Assembly: GCF_000744095.1 (NCBI RefSeq)
Contig: NZ_JQLI01000008.1
Span: 2,232,001 to 2,296,000 of the forward strand
Origin: Cupriavidus necator A5-1
Lineage (GTDB): Bacteria > Pseudomonadota > Gammaproteobacteria > Burkholderiales > Burkholderiaceae
DNA length: 64,000 nucleotides
Direction of reading: 5' to 3'
Positions 24,830 to 33,921 of the stretch are shown piece after piece (the first letter of the stretch is position 1; each line of letters begins with the position of its first letter). The translations under genes and the position numbers were made by a program. Under the pieces are notes generated by a model, which saw only the letters and a program-made list of their open reading frames with translations, did no database searches and had not been told where the DNA came from.

Positions 24830-26012
24830 ATGAAGAAATCACAACTCGCGCGCGCGTCGTTGGCGGCGCTGGGCACGATGGCTGCTGGTGTCGTCCATGC
24901 GCAGACCAACGTCACGCTGTATGGCGTGATCGACGGCAGCATCGAATACGTCAACCGCGTGGGCACCGCGCCCGCGAACCTGGCCACGACGGGCACGGCC
25001 ACCGCGCCGGTGGGCAAGCGTTTCGACATGCCGCGCGCGGGCGGCCTGTCAGCGTCGCGCTGGGGCCTGCGTGGGACGGAAGACCCTGGGGCAGGGGTGG
25101 TCGGCGCTGTTCAACCTGGAGTCGGGGTTCGACTGGGACTCGGGCAACCTGACCACCGCGCCGTTGTTCAACCGGACGGCCATCGTGGGGCTAGGCAACA
25201 AGGATCATGGCCGGCTTACGTTCGGCCGCCAGTACACGTCGATGACCGACGCGCTGATTGTCTTCGCGCCATTGCGCTTTGCGGCCAGCTATGAACCGGG
25301 GGTATGGTGGCTGGGCCTGAACTACCGCCAATCGAACATGGCCAAGTACCGCGGCAAGTTCGGCGGCGTGCAAGTGGGAGCGCACTATTCGTTCGGCACG
25401 GCATCATCGTTGCAGGCAGCCGGAACGGGGCAGCCCCTGGGCCCGGGAGAAGCGCCCGGCAATATCAAGGACAACAGCGCATGGGGCGCGGCGGTCTCGT
25501 ACGAGGGCGGTGGCTTTGCCGTGGGCGTGGGGTACGACCAGTGGAATCCCGCGCCGGCCGCGACGCCTGGCAACACGGGCCGCGAGCGCAAGACCGGCGT
25601 GGCCGCGAGCTACACGACGGGCCGGCTCAAGATCAGCGGCGGCTACCGCTATCGCGATAGCCAGTTCAGCAACGACGCCACGCTGATCCGCGACGACTTC
25701 TGGTTCGCCGGCGTCAACTATGACGTGACTGCGGCATTGGGCGTGCAGCTCGGCTACTACTACTCGAACATCAAGCAGTACCGTCCGACGCCAGCGGGCG
25801 TGGCGACCAATCCCGCCAATCCGCAGCAGGTTTCGCTCGTGCTCGATTACTCGCTCAGCAAGCGGACCGACGTGTACCTCGCCAGCAGCTACGTCCACAA
25901 CGGCAGCCTGATCAACGACGGCCCCTTCACCGGCTACCTGTTCAACTATCCGCAAGCACCGGGACAGAAGAACATGGTCGGTGTGACCACGGGCGTGCGG
26001 CACATCTTCTGA
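24830..26012 (+). pseudogene. Gram-negative trimeric porin with single-base frameshift
   Basis: Two overlapping frames make one OmpC/PhoE-like beta-barrel porin of about 390 residues. The first frame (24830 onward) has a signal peptide MKKSQLARASLAALGTMAAG ending VHAQ, then VTLYGVIDGSIEYVNR and SASRWGLRGTED. The second frame continues LGQGWSALFNLESGFDWDSG and runs to the C-terminal Phe in TTGVRHIF at 26010-26012, the usual barrel signature. The frames join near 25084-25087, where GACCCTGGGG has one C too many (GACCTGGGG expected). Either a true knock-out or a sequencing error. Outer-membrane uptake of the pathway substrate is the likely role. Confidence 0.85.
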
Positions 26013-26036
26013 TTGCAGGTCCGGCAGGACGATAGG

Positions 26037-26069
26037 AGCGCCGCCGACCCGAAAAGGGTGGGCGGCGCT
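26037..26069. terminator. bidirectional hairpin between porin and Bug genes
   Basis: A long stem AGCGCCGCCgACCC / GGGTgGGCGGCGCT around a GAAAA loop lies between the convergent porin and Bug genes. Only short T-runs flank it, but placement and strength support a shared terminator. Confidence 0.7.
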
Positions 26070-26078
26070 GTTGCCTCG

Positions 26079-27056
26079 TCACTCCGGCTGGATGCCAGTC
26101 AGCGCGATCATCCGCTTCCAGATCTGCTGGTCCGCGACGATGGTCTTGCGCAGCGCCGCGCCGTCGGCGGGATAGGCTGCGCTGCCGCGTGCGTGGTAGT
26201 GCGCCACCGCCTCAGGCGTACCGATGAACTCCAGCGCCAGCCTGGCCAGCTTGTCGACGATCGGCTGCGGCGTGCCGGCTGGCGCGAAGAGGCCGGTCCA
26301 GGTATTCAACGGTTGCCGCTCAAGGCCCAGTTCGGCCAGCGTCGGCACGTCCTTTAGCGGCGATAGGCGGGATGGGCCGGTGACGGCCAGCGCACGGAGC
26401 TTGCCGCTCTGCACGTGCGGAATGATGGCGGACGCCTCGACCGCCGCGTAGTCCACCACGCCGGCCATCACGTCCGTCATCAACGCGTTCGAGGCCTTGT
26501 AAGGCACGCTTGCCGCGTCGATCTTCGCGGCTTCATTGAAGGCATAGGCGATGACGCGATAGCCGTTGCTCGAGGTGGCGCAGTTTAGCTTGCCGGGATT
26601 CGCCTGCGCGCTCGCCACGAGTTCCTTCACCGAGCGATAGGGCGAGTTGCCCGGAACGATGATGGCGATCGGCAGCACCGACAGCCGCGCCACGGGCACG
26701 AAGTCCTTCATCGGGTCATAGGGCAGCTTGCGGAACAGGTATGGGTTGGCCGCCATGGCGCCGGAGCCCGCGAGCAGTACGGTGTAGCCATCCGGCGCAG
26801 CCTTCGCCACCAAGTCGGTTGCCACGACCATGTTGCCGCCAGGCCGGTTCTCGACTACGAAGCTCCGCCCGAGCTTGTCCGTGAGGTACTTAGCCAGCAG
26901 GCGCGTGTAGTCGTCGACGCCGGTGCCTGCGCTGGTGACCGAGACGATCCTGACGGGCCGCTCGGGATACTCGCCGGCATGGACCGGTGTTGCGATGGCG
27001 AATCCCGCCAGCCAGGGGCACAGCAGCCTCAGCATGCGGGGCTTGAAACTGGGCAT
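26079..27056 (-). CDS. Bug-family (TctC) periplasmic solute-binding protein
   Basis: 325 residues with signal peptide MPSFKPRMLRLLCPWLAGFA ending near PVHAGEYP, then RPVRIVSVTSAGTGVDDY, VENRPGGNMVVATD, GYTVLLAGSGAMAANPYLF and the conserved C-terminal helices. Close in pattern to the Bug at 8590 (both have GTGVDD and similar spacing), so they may bind similar acids. Start ATG complement 27054-27056 with AAAGGAG upstream. Divergent from the CoA-transferase operon at 27386. No transporter membrane subunits nearby. Confidence 0.93.
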   Translation of the reverse strand: MPSFKPRMLRLLCPWLAGFAIATPVHAGEYPERPVRIVSVTSAGTGVDDYTRLLAKYLTDKLGRSFVVENRPGGNMVVATDLVAKAAPDGYTVLLAGSGAMAANPYLFRKLPYDPMKDFVPVARLSVLPIAIIVPGNSPYRSVKELVASAQANPGKLNCATSSNGYRVIAYAFNEAAKIDAASVPYKASNALMTDVMAGVVDYAAVEASAIIPHVQSGKLRALAVTGPSRLSPLKDVPTLAELGLERQPLNTWTGLFAPAGTPQPIVDKLARLALEFIGTPEAVAHYHARGSAAYPADGAALRKTIVADQQIWKRMIALTGIQPE

Positions 27057-27253
27057 AAGTGGTCTCCTTTTATTGAATCGGTGCCGCCGTACAACGCGGG
27101 CCGCGTGCATCGGCATGGCGCACGTCCGGCATGATTGCCCCACACGCGGGCAGGCGATACACCCCGACAAGGGTGGGTTGGACGGCGCATATCCAGCAGA
27201 TGAAACGGTGCGTGGCAGGTAGTACCGCTTCGCACCACCGACAGACCGATACC

Positions 27254-27296
27254 CCGATACATCCCGTGTATGGCGCGACATATCAAAAGTATTTTT
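27254..27296 (+). promoter_or_regulatory. LysR-type regulatory element, copy A
   Basis: CCGATACA (27254-27261) begins an ATAC-N7-GTAT dyad (27257-27271). Five bases later comes GACATATC (27277-27284), then one base and AAAGTATTTTT (27286-27296). The same string, with the same internal spacing, occurs in front of the minus Bug gene at 37690; 33 of 43 positions are identical. ATAC-N7-GTAT fits the T-N11-A recognition site of LysR-type regulators, and a LysR gene lies between the two operons (32865-33770). It would drive the 27348-32837 plus operon. Confidence 0.75.
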
Positions 27297-27347
27297 TCGC
27301 CTTCCCGCTGTTCTGTACGATGGCCGCATACGAACGGAGGAGACATC

Positions 27348-27389
27348 ATGAAGGACGTGACGCCATCGCACCGGCGGAGCCGGCCATGA
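27348..27389 (+). CDS. 13-codon leader ORF translationally coupled to the CoA-transferase
   Basis: ATG 27348 follows a strong ribosome site (CGGAGGAG, 27335-27342) and encodes MKDVTPSHRRSRP, ending at TGA 27387-27389. That stop overlaps the CoA-transferase ATG (27386-27388) as ATGA. The long gene itself has no good ribosome site, so its translation probably depends on termination of this leader. Alternatively the leader is a chance by-product; no homologue is known to me. Confidence 0.45.
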   Translation: MKDVTPSHRRSRP

Positions 27390-28597
27390 GCGGCCCACTG
27401 CAGGGCATCCGGATCGTCGACATGACGACGGTTCTGATGGGACCTTACGCCACGCAGATCCTTGGCGACCTGGGCGCAGATGTGATCAAGGTAGAACCGC
27501 CCGCGGGCGATACCGTGCGCGACGTCGGGCCCCGGCGAAACGACGGTATGGCGGGGATTTTCCTGCACGCGAACCGCAGCAAGCGCAGCATCGTGCTGGA
27601 CCTGAAGCAGCCAGCCGGGCGCGAGGCGCTATTGCGGCTCGCGGCCGATGCCGACGTGCTGATCTACAACGTGCGCCCCCAGGCCATGGCACGGCTGAAC
27701 CTCGGCTATGAAGACATCGCGAAGATCAATCCGCGCATCCTCTACGTGGGCGTCTACGGCTACGGACAGGGCGGCCCCTACGCGGCCAAATCGGCCTACG
27801 ACGACCTGATCCAGGGCGCAGTCGCCATCCCGTCGCTGGCCAAGGCCGCTGGCGCCGATCTGCCGCGCTACGCGCCCAGTGCGATGGCCGATCGCATCGT
27901 CGGCCTGGCCGCCGCCAACGCGGTCAGCGCCGGCCTGCTGTATCGCGAGCGCACCGGCGAGGGCCAGCGCGTAGACGTGCCGATGTTCGAGACCATGGCG
28001 CAGTTCGTACTAGGTGACCACATGGGTGGCATGACGTTCGAGCCGACGATCGGCCCGAGCGGCTATGCCCGCATCCTGGACCACAATCGGCGCCCGCTCA
28101 GCACCAAGGACGGCTACCTGTGCGTGCTGTTTTACAACGACAAGCAATGGCGCCAGTTCTTCGCGCTGGTCGGACAGCCGGACCTGATGGACAGCGACCC
28201 GCGCTTCGCCACGATCGGCGAGCGCACCAAGCATATCGATGCGCTGTACCGCATGGTGGCGGAGGTGATGCCTACCCGCACGACCGCGGAATGGATCGCA
28301 GTACTCGAAGCCGCCGACATGCCAGTGATGCAGCTGCACACGATCGACTCGCTGCTGGCCGACCCGCATCTCGATGCGGTAGGCTTCTTCGAAGTGGTTG
28401 AACACCCGACCGAAGGTGCCATCCGCTCGATGGCTGTGCCCAGCACGTGGTCGAAGTCATCGCCCGAGATCACGCGCCAGGCGCCGCGCCTCGGCGAGCA
28501 CAGCGCCGAGGTGCTGGCCGAAGCCGGCTACAGCACCAAAGACATCAGCAAGCTGGCTGCGTCCGGCGCTACCGTGCTGGCGCCATCGCGCCAGTAA
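27386..28597 (+). CDS. CaiB/BaiF family CoA-transferase
   Basis: 403-residue class III CoA-transferase. N-terminal GIRIVDMTTVLMGPYATQIL and GADVIKVEPPAGDTVRD, a NRSKRSIVLDLKQPAGREAL segment, then YDDLIQGAVAIPSLA, where the catalytic Asp (YDDLIQ) resides. It would move CoA from a donor thioester to the pathway acid, or act as racemase-like. Start ATG 27386; the frame is open upstream but that DNA contains the regulatory element and a leader ORF. First gene of a plus operon with two ACADs, thiolase and hydratase. Confidence 0.92.
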   Translation: MSGPLQGIRIVDMTTVLMGPYATQILGDLGADVIKVEPPAGDTVRDVGPRRNDGMAGIFLHANRSKRSIVLDLKQPAGREALLRLAADADVLIYNVRPQAMARLNLGYEDIAKINPRILYVGVYGYGQGGPYAAKSAYDDLIQGAVAIPSLAKAAGADLPRYAPSAMADRIVGLAAANAVSAGLLYRERTGEGQRVDVPMFETMAQFVLGDHMGGMTFEPTIGPSGYARILDHNRRPLSTKDGYLCVLFYNDKQWRQFFALVGQPDLMDSDPRFATIGERTKHIDALYRMVAEVMPTRTTAEWIAVLEAADMPVMQLHTIDSLLADPHLDAVGFFEVVEHPTEGAIRSMAVPSTWSKSSPEITRQAPRLGEHSAEVLAEAGYSTKDISKLAASGATVLAPSRQ

Positions 28598-28624
28598 CGA
28601 CAATCCGCTACCAGGAGCATTCCC

Positions 28625-29788
28625 TTGACCACGAGCCTCGAGTCATTGCCACTCGTCGCCCTCCCTCCCGAAGATGAGGCGCTGCGCGGCCCGATCCGCG
28701 CTTTCCTGCAACAGGCGCTGGCCGATACGCCCACGCACGTGCGTGCCCGCACATGGATGGGCTATGACGCGGAATTCAGCCGCGCGCTTGCCGAGCGGCG
28801 CTGGCTTGGCCTGTCGCTGCCGAAGGAGTATGGCGGCGCGGGTCGCAGCGCCTTTGCGCGCTTCGTGCTGGTGGAGGAGCTGATCGCCGCCGGTGCGCCC
28901 GTGTCGGCCCACTGGTTCGCGGAACGCCAGACCGCGCCGCTGATCCTGAAGTTCGGGACGCCGGCGCAGCGCGAGTATTTCGTGCCCCGCATGGTGCGCG
29001 GCGAGATGTTCATGTGCATCGGCATGAGCGAGCCGGACACGGGCTCGGATCTGTCGAGCGTGCGAACGCGCGCGGTGCGCACCGAGACCGGCTGGCGGCT
29101 CAACGGCCGCAAGATCTGGACGACCAACGCACACCGCACCCACTACATGTGCGCACTGGTGCGTACGTCAGGCCAGCATGGCGACCGCCACAAGGGTCTG
29201 TCGCAGGTGCTGATCGACCTGAGCCTGCCCGGTATCAGCTATCGCCCGATCGAGGACATGGCCGGCGACGCGCACTTCTGCGAAGTGGTATTCGAGGATG
29301 TGGACCTGCCCGCCGATGCGGTGGTCGGCGAGGAAGGATCGGGCTGGAAGCAGGTGACCGCCGAACTAGCCTTCGAACGCAGCGGCCCGGAGCGAATCCT
29401 GACCAGCCAGCTCGTGGCCGAAACGTGGCTGGCGGAGGTGCGGGCCTGCGGGCTGCCGGTGCCCGATGCCGTCAAGGCGATCGCCGGACGCATTGCCGGG
29501 CGGCTTGCCGTGCTGCGCGCCATGTCGCTCGCCGTGGCCGACCTGCTCGACAAGGGCGGGAACCCCGAGACTGACGCGGCTTACGTGAAGGATCTCGGCA
29601 CCGAGTTCGAGCAGACCGTGCCGGCCTGGATCGCCGAGGCCATGGAAGGGATGCCCGAATTCGAACCGTCGGAGCCGCTGCAGCGCGCGCTGGCCTACGT
29701 CACGCAGCTGTCCCCAAGCTTCTCCCTGCGGGGCGGCACGCGGCAGATCATGCGCGGCATCATTGCCCGCGCGCTCGGACTTCGTTGA
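28625..29788 (+). CDS. acyl-CoA dehydrogenase, large-type subunit
   Basis: 387 residues starting at TTG 28625, with CAGGAG 8 bases upstream; no better start exists nearby. Landmarks: SLPKEYGGAGRSAFARFVL, CIGMSEPDTGSDLSSVRTRA, LNGRKIWTTNAHRTHYM, and the C-terminal LSPSFSLRGGTRQIMRGIIA. The final loop reads RGGT instead of YEGT. Directly followed (19 bases) by a second, shorter ACAD gene (29808). Such pairs form alpha2beta2 heterotetramers in steroid side-chain degradation (ChsE1-ChsE2), and that arrangement is likely here (inference). Confidence 0.92.
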   Translation: MTTSLESLPLVALPPEDEALRGPIRAFLQQALADTPTHVRARTWMGYDAEFSRALAERRWLGLSLPKEYGGAGRSAFARFVLVEELIAAGAPVSAHWFAERQTAPLILKFGTPAQREYFVPRMVRGEMFMCIGMSEPDTGSDLSSVRTRAVRTETGWRLNGRKIWTTNAHRTHYMCALVRTSGQHGDRHKGLSQVLIDLSLPGISYRPIEDMAGDAHFCEVVFEDVDLPADAVVGEEGSGWKQVTAELAFERSGPERILTSQLVAETWLAEVRACGLPVPDAVKAIAGRIAGRLAVLRAMSLAVADLLDKGGNPETDAAYVKDLGTEFEQTVPAWIAEAMEGMPEFEPSEPLQRALAYVTQLSPSFSLRGGTRQIMRGIIARALGLR

Positions 29789-29807
29789 CGCAATATAGAC
29801 ACACGCC

Positions 29808-30824
29808 ATGACTGATTCCCTTCTGGAAGGCTTCGAGCGCGCGCTCGCCGACCTGTGCGCCGACGACGCGGTGCGCCGCAGCGAGTCCAGCGCAGACGAT
29901 GCCGCTGCGCGTCAGTGGTCCGCCATTGACGCCCTCGGTTACACCGACGCACTGGTTCCCGCCGAACTCGATGGCGCGGGCTTGTCGCTGGCCGACGCGT
30001 TCCCGCTGTTCCTCGCCGCCGGCCGTTCTGGCCTGAGCCATCCGTTCGCCGAGACCGCCATCGCGCGTGCCATGCTCGCAAAAGCGGGCCGCAGGAGCGA
30101 GGGCGAGTGCATCGCCATCGCACCGTGCTCGGGCGCGACGCAGATCACGTGCCGCAATGTGCCGGGCGCGGCGTTGGCTGAACTCGTGCTGACAGTGTGG
30201 CGCGGAGAATGGTTGCTGCTGCCAGTGGTGGCCGCCACGCATGTGCCCGGCATTTATCGGCCGCATGCGTCGGCTTCGCTGCAATGGCAGTCGGCCGATG
30301 CCGCGATATTCCGCTTCAGCGATGGCGAGCCCGACATCCTGGCGCTTTGCAACGCGGCCCACGCCGCAGGCATGGCCGGTGCGATGCAGCGCGTGCTGGC
30401 GATGAGCGTCACGTATGTTAACGACCGCCAGCAGTTCGGCCGGGCCATCGGCCAGTTCCAGGCCGTGCAGCAGGAACTGAGCGTGATGGCCGAACAGGCC
30501 AGCTCGGCCGTGTTTGCGGCGCGCATTGGCTGTGCCGCGGACGGCTACGTGCCTGACCCGCTGCGCGCAGCCGCCGCCAAACTGCGCGCCTGCGAGGCCG
30601 GCCAGCGTGTGGCGGCGATCGCGCATGCGGTACACGGCGCCATCGGCATTACCGAGGAATTGGCGCTCGGGCTGTTCACGCGCCGCCTGCACGAGTGGCG
30701 CAGCGTGGCAGGTAGCGAGACGTACTGCGCCACGTTGCTTGGCGAGGCGGTGTTCGCGCAGGACGCGGCATCGGGCCACGCCATCCTTGACTTCGCCCGC
30801 ACACAGCTGGCCGTCCCCGCCTGA
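29808..30824 (+). CDS. acyl-CoA dehydrogenase-like protein, small partner subunit
   Basis: 338 residues, short for an ACAD. The N-terminal helices and DALGYTDALVPAELDGAGLSLAD region are present; the middle beta domain is reduced and lacks the xSEPxxGSD motif. The C-terminal domain has VNDRQQFGRAIGQFQAVQQEL and HAVHGAIGITEELALGLFTRR. Loss of the flavin/substrate motifs is typical of the partner subunit of heteromeric ACADs. Start ATG 29808. Same operon as the ACAD at 28625. Confidence 0.88.
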   Translation: MTDSLLEGFERALADLCADDAVRRSESSADDAAARQWSAIDALGYTDALVPAELDGAGLSLADAFPLFLAAGRSGLSHPFAETAIARAMLAKAGRRSEGECIAIAPCSGATQITCRNVPGAALAELVLTVWRGEWLLLPVVAATHVPGIYRPHASASLQWQSADAAIFRFSDGEPDILALCNAAHAAGMAGAMQRVLAMSVTYVNDRQQFGRAIGQFQAVQQELSVMAEQASSAVFAARIGCAADGYVPDPLRAAAAKLRACEAGQRVAAIAHAVHGAIGITEELALGLFTRRLHEWRSVAGSETYCATLLGEAVFAQDAASGHAILDFARTQLAVPA

Positions 30825-30876
30825 CCTTCGGCGTCGGTCCAGCCCCATTCTCCAGCTTGTAGGCACAGAGACTTTC

Positions 30877-32055
30877 ATGCAGAACAACAACGAATCCATT
30901 GTCATCGTGGGTGCCAGGCGCACCCCGATTGGCGCATTCAACGGCGCGCTGTCATCGTGCAGCGCGCCCGAACTGGGCGCGGTCGCCATTGGCGCGGCCG
31001 TGGGACAGGCCGGCGTCGCCCCTGCTTCGGTCGATGAAGCGATCATGGGCCTGTGCTTGTTCGCCGGCGTGGGCCAGGCACCGGCGCGGCAGGCCGTGCT
31101 GCGCGCCGGGTTGCCTACCACCACACCCGCCACCACCATCAGCAAGATGTGCGGCTCAGGCATGAAAGCGGTCATGCTTGCGCATGATCTGCTACTGGCC
31201 GGCACCTGCAACGTGGCGGTGGCAGGGGGTATGGAGTCGATGACCAATGCGCCCCATATCGTGCCGCGCGGCCGCCAGGGCTACCGGCTCGGCCATGGCC
31301 AGTTGCTCGACCACATGTACCGCGACGGCCTGGAAGACGCCTATGAAGGGCACCTGATGGGCTACTACGCCGACCTGGCCGCCGAGGCGCACAACATTGG
31401 CCGCGAGGCACAGGACGCGTACGCGCGCGAAAGCCTGCTGCGCGCCCAGGCGTCGGTGGCGGAAGGCCGCTTCCGTGATGAGATCGCCCCTGTGCCGCTG
31501 AAACGCGGTGCCGAATTCGCAGAGGACGAAACGCCGGGCCAATGCGACGCCGACAAGCTGCCGAAGCTCAGGGCCGTGTTCCGCGACGGCGGCACGGTCA
31601 CGCCGGGCAATGCTTCCTCGATCTCCGACGGCGCGGCGGCGCTGGTGCTGATGCGCGAGAGCGATGCGGTACGGCAGCGCCTGAAGCCGCTGGCGCGCAT
31701 CGTTGCCCATGCCACGCGCGCCAACCCGCCGCAACAGTTTGCCGAAGCACCAGTGCATGCGTCGCGCCGCGTGCTCGACAAGGCCGGCTGGACCACGCAG
31801 GACGTGGACCTGTACGAAATCAACGAAGCATTCGCCGTGGTATCGATGATCGCGATGGCGCAGCTCGGCATCAGCCCCGAGCGGCTCAACGTCAATGGCG
31901 GCGCCTGCGCGCTGGGCCATCCGGTGGGAGCCTCCGGGGCGCGGCTGCTGGTAACGCTCATCCATGCGCTGCAGCAGCGCGGCATGAAGCGGGGCCTTGC
32001 CAGCCTCTGCCTGGGCGGCGGCGAAGCCGTGGCCATGGGACTCGAACTTTGCTGA
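30877..32055 (+). CDS. acetyl-CoA C-acyltransferase (thiolase)
   Basis: 392-residue degradative-type thiolase: VIVGARRTPIGAFNGALS, nucleophile in TISKMCGSGMKAVM (Cys near residue 91), the NEAFAVVSM motif, GGACALGHPVGASGARL (His) and the final Cys in CLGGGEAVAMG. All catalytic residues are intact. It would release acetyl-CoA (or propionyl-CoA) in the last step. Start ATG 30877; the upstream extension of the open frame overlaps the preceding ACAD gene and is rejected. Confidence 0.94.
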   Translation: MQNNNESIVIVGARRTPIGAFNGALSSCSAPELGAVAIGAAVGQAGVAPASVDEAIMGLCLFAGVGQAPARQAVLRAGLPTTTPATTISKMCGSGMKAVMLAHDLLLAGTCNVAVAGGMESMTNAPHIVPRGRQGYRLGHGQLLDHMYRDGLEDAYEGHLMGYYADLAAEAHNIGREAQDAYARESLLRAQASVAEGRFRDEIAPVPLKRGAEFAEDETPGQCDADKLPKLRAVFRDGGTVTPGNASSISDGAAALVLMRESDAVRQRLKPLARIVAHATRANPPQQFAEAPVHASRRVLDKAGWTTQDVDLYEINEAFAVVSMIAMAQLGISPERLNVNGGACALGHPVGASGARLLVTLIHALQQRGMKRGLASLCLGGGEAVAMGLELC

Positions 32056-32066
32056 CGGAGACCGCG

Positions 32067-32837
32067 ATGTGCCTGCAAACCCGCATCGATGGTCCCGTCG
32101 GCTGGCTGACGATGGACCGCCCAGCCGCCATGAACAGCCTGAACCGCGCGACGGCTGGAGCGATGGCCGCGCAGCTTGACGCCTGGCGCGACGACCCCGC
32201 TATCCGCGTGGTGGTCCTGACCGGCAATGGCAGGGCGTTCTGCGCCGGCGCGGATCTCAAGGAAGTGGCCGAGCCCGGCACCACGGGCGAGCCCGATTTC
32301 CTGGACGTCGTTGTACGCTTCATCGATACGCTGCGCGCGTTTCCCAAACCTGTCATCGCCGCCGTGAACGGCCTGGCGCTGGCAGGCGGACTCGAAACCG
32401 TGATGGCGTGCGATCTCGTGCTTGCTGCCGAAAGCGCGAAGCTCGGGGACGCCCATGCCAACTTCGGCGTATTTCCAGGCGCCGGTGGGGCCGCGGTGTT
32501 GTCGCGCAAGCTGCCGCCTAACGTGGCGCGATGGTTGCTGTACACCGGCGAGAGCTTTACCGCCGCGCAGATGGAGCGTTTCGGGCTGGTCAATGAGGTG
32601 GTGCCCGACGCCGTACTTCAGACGCGCGCCCAGGCATTGGCACAAGCGCTGGCCGCGAAAAGCCCACTGGTGCTGGCGCGCATGAAGCGGGTGGTGGCTG
32701 AGGCCGCCGACAAGACGCTGGGCGACGCACTGCGGCACGAGCTGCTCGAACTGCGCAACCACCAGCGTTCCCACGATATGCGCGAGGGCCTGCAGGCCTT
32801 CACCGAGAAGCGCCAACCGGTTTTTCAGGGGCGTTAG
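32067..32837 (+). CDS. enoyl-CoA hydratase/isomerase
   Basis: 256-residue crotonase-family protein: MNSLNRATAGAMAAQL, oxyanion-hole segment NGRAFCAGADLKEVAE, NGLALAGGLETVMACDLVLA, and GDAHANFGVFPGAGGAAVLSR, where Glu residues of hydratases are replaced (Ala/Pro), so the exact crotonase reaction is open. Start ATG 32067 with ACGGAG upstream; 11 bases after the thiolase stop. Last gene of the plus operon; convergent with the LysR gene. Confidence 0.9.
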   Translation: MCLQTRIDGPVGWLTMDRPAAMNSLNRATAGAMAAQLDAWRDDPAIRVVVLTGNGRAFCAGADLKEVAEPGTTGEPDFLDVVVRFIDTLRAFPKPVIAAVNGLALAGGLETVMACDLVLAAESAKLGDAHANFGVFPGAGGAAVLSRKLPPNVARWLLYTGESFTAAQMERFGLVNEVVPDAVLQTRAQALAQALAAKSPLVLARMKRVVAEAADKTLGDALRHELLELRNHQRSHDMREGLQAFTEKRQPVFQGR

Positions 32838-32864
32838 AGCGCAGCGGCGCGCGTTTCGGGACGA

Positions 32865-33770
32865 TCATGCGGCCGACTGCGCCACGGCCTCCGCCAACGC
32901 CACAAAATTGCGCGCTGTGGGGACGCTGGTATCGCGCATCGTTGCCAGCGCAAGCCCGAAGCTGAGCTTTTCGGGTATGCCGGTCAGCGCAATCAACCGC
33001 GTGCCGCCTCCGGCGTAGCCGGCCGCGGTGGCCGGCACCAGCGCCACGCCCAGCCCGCTCTCCACCAGCGCCAGCAGCGTCTGTACCTGGACCGCCTGCT
33101 GCACGATGGGTGGACGGATGCCGGCCTGGTGAAACGCCGACATCGTCATCGCGTGCATCGCCGGCACGCGCGATTCCGAGTACACGATGAACGGCGTGTT
33201 GCCGAGTTCAGACAGGTCCACGGTCGTACGGTCGGCAAGGGCTGAGTCGGTGCTGACAGCCAGCACGAGCGGATCGGCGCGCAGGAACGTGATCTGCGCC
33301 CGCGTCTGCGCCAGCACCGGATAACGCACGAGCGCCACATCGAGCGAATGGTCCTCGAGGGCGCGCAGCAGGTCGGCCGTGGTCGATTCCTCGATGGTCA
33401 GCTCCACGTGCGGATAGCGCAGCCGGAACGCGCGGATCAACTGCGGCATGACCGAATACACCGACGAGCCTACGAAGCCCACCCTGAGCGTGCCTTGCTC
33501 GCCACGCTCGCCCTCGCGCGCGGCCCGGCGGATTTCGTCGGCGAAGAACAGCGTGCTGCGCATCAGGGGCAGCACGAGTTCGCCCACCGAGGTCAGCGAG
33601 AGGCCCGACGGTTGCCGGTCGAACAGCGTCACGCCGAGTTCTTCCTCGAGCTTGCGGATGGCAGTGGAGAGCGGGGGCTGCGCCATGTGCAGCCGTTCGG
33701 CGGCGCGGTGGAAGTTCAGCGTCTCGCTTAGCACCAGGGCCTGTTTCATTTGACGAAGATCCATGTCCAT
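32865..33770 (-). CDS. LysR-family transcriptional regulator
   Basis: 301 residues. N-terminal winged HTH (MDMDLRQMKQALVLSETLNF, HRAAERLHMAQPPLSTAIRK in the recognition region), then the two-lobed effector domain. It sits between two operons that share an ATAC-N7-GTAT element (27254 and 37774) and is the obvious candidate to bind it. The predicted inducer is a pathway acid or its CoA ester. It is 151 bases downstream of an SDR gene on the same strand but separated from it by a strong hairpin, so it has its own promoter or weak read-through. Confidence 0.93.
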   Translation of the reverse strand: MDMDLRQMKQALVLSETLNFHRAAERLHMAQPPLSTAIRKLEEELGVTLFDRQPSGLSLTSVGELVLPLMRSTLFFADEIRRAAREGERGEQGTLRVGFVGSSVYSVMPQLIRAFRLRYPHVELTIEESTTADLLRALEDHSLDVALVRYPVLAQTRAQITFLRADPLVLAVSTDSALADRTTVDLSELGNTPFIVYSESRVPAMHAMTMSAFHQAGIRPPIVQQAVQVQTLLALVESGLGVALVPATAAGYAGGGTRLIALTGIPEKLSFGLALATMRDTSVPTARNFVALAEAVAQSAA

Positions 33771-33868
33771 TCCCTTTGAGAATCGGCGAAGTGTGGTGGA
33801 AATCTACATTGGTGCACCGCGCATGACAATCGGGACAATCAGTGGCGTGGCGCGCCCCGGAACGCAAC

Positions 33869-33891
33869 GGAGCCGGCATACTGCCGGCTCC
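33869..33891. terminator. strong hairpin between SDR and LysR genes
   Basis: Perfect 10-bp stem GGAGCCGGCA/TGCCGGCTCC with a 3-base loop, 31 bases after the SDR stop (33922). No T-run follows on the minus strand, so it is either a weak terminator or an mRNA 3'-end stabiliser. Confidence 0.55.
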
Positions 33892-33921
33892 TGGCCCTGC
33901 CCTGGAGAGGATCGATGTGGC

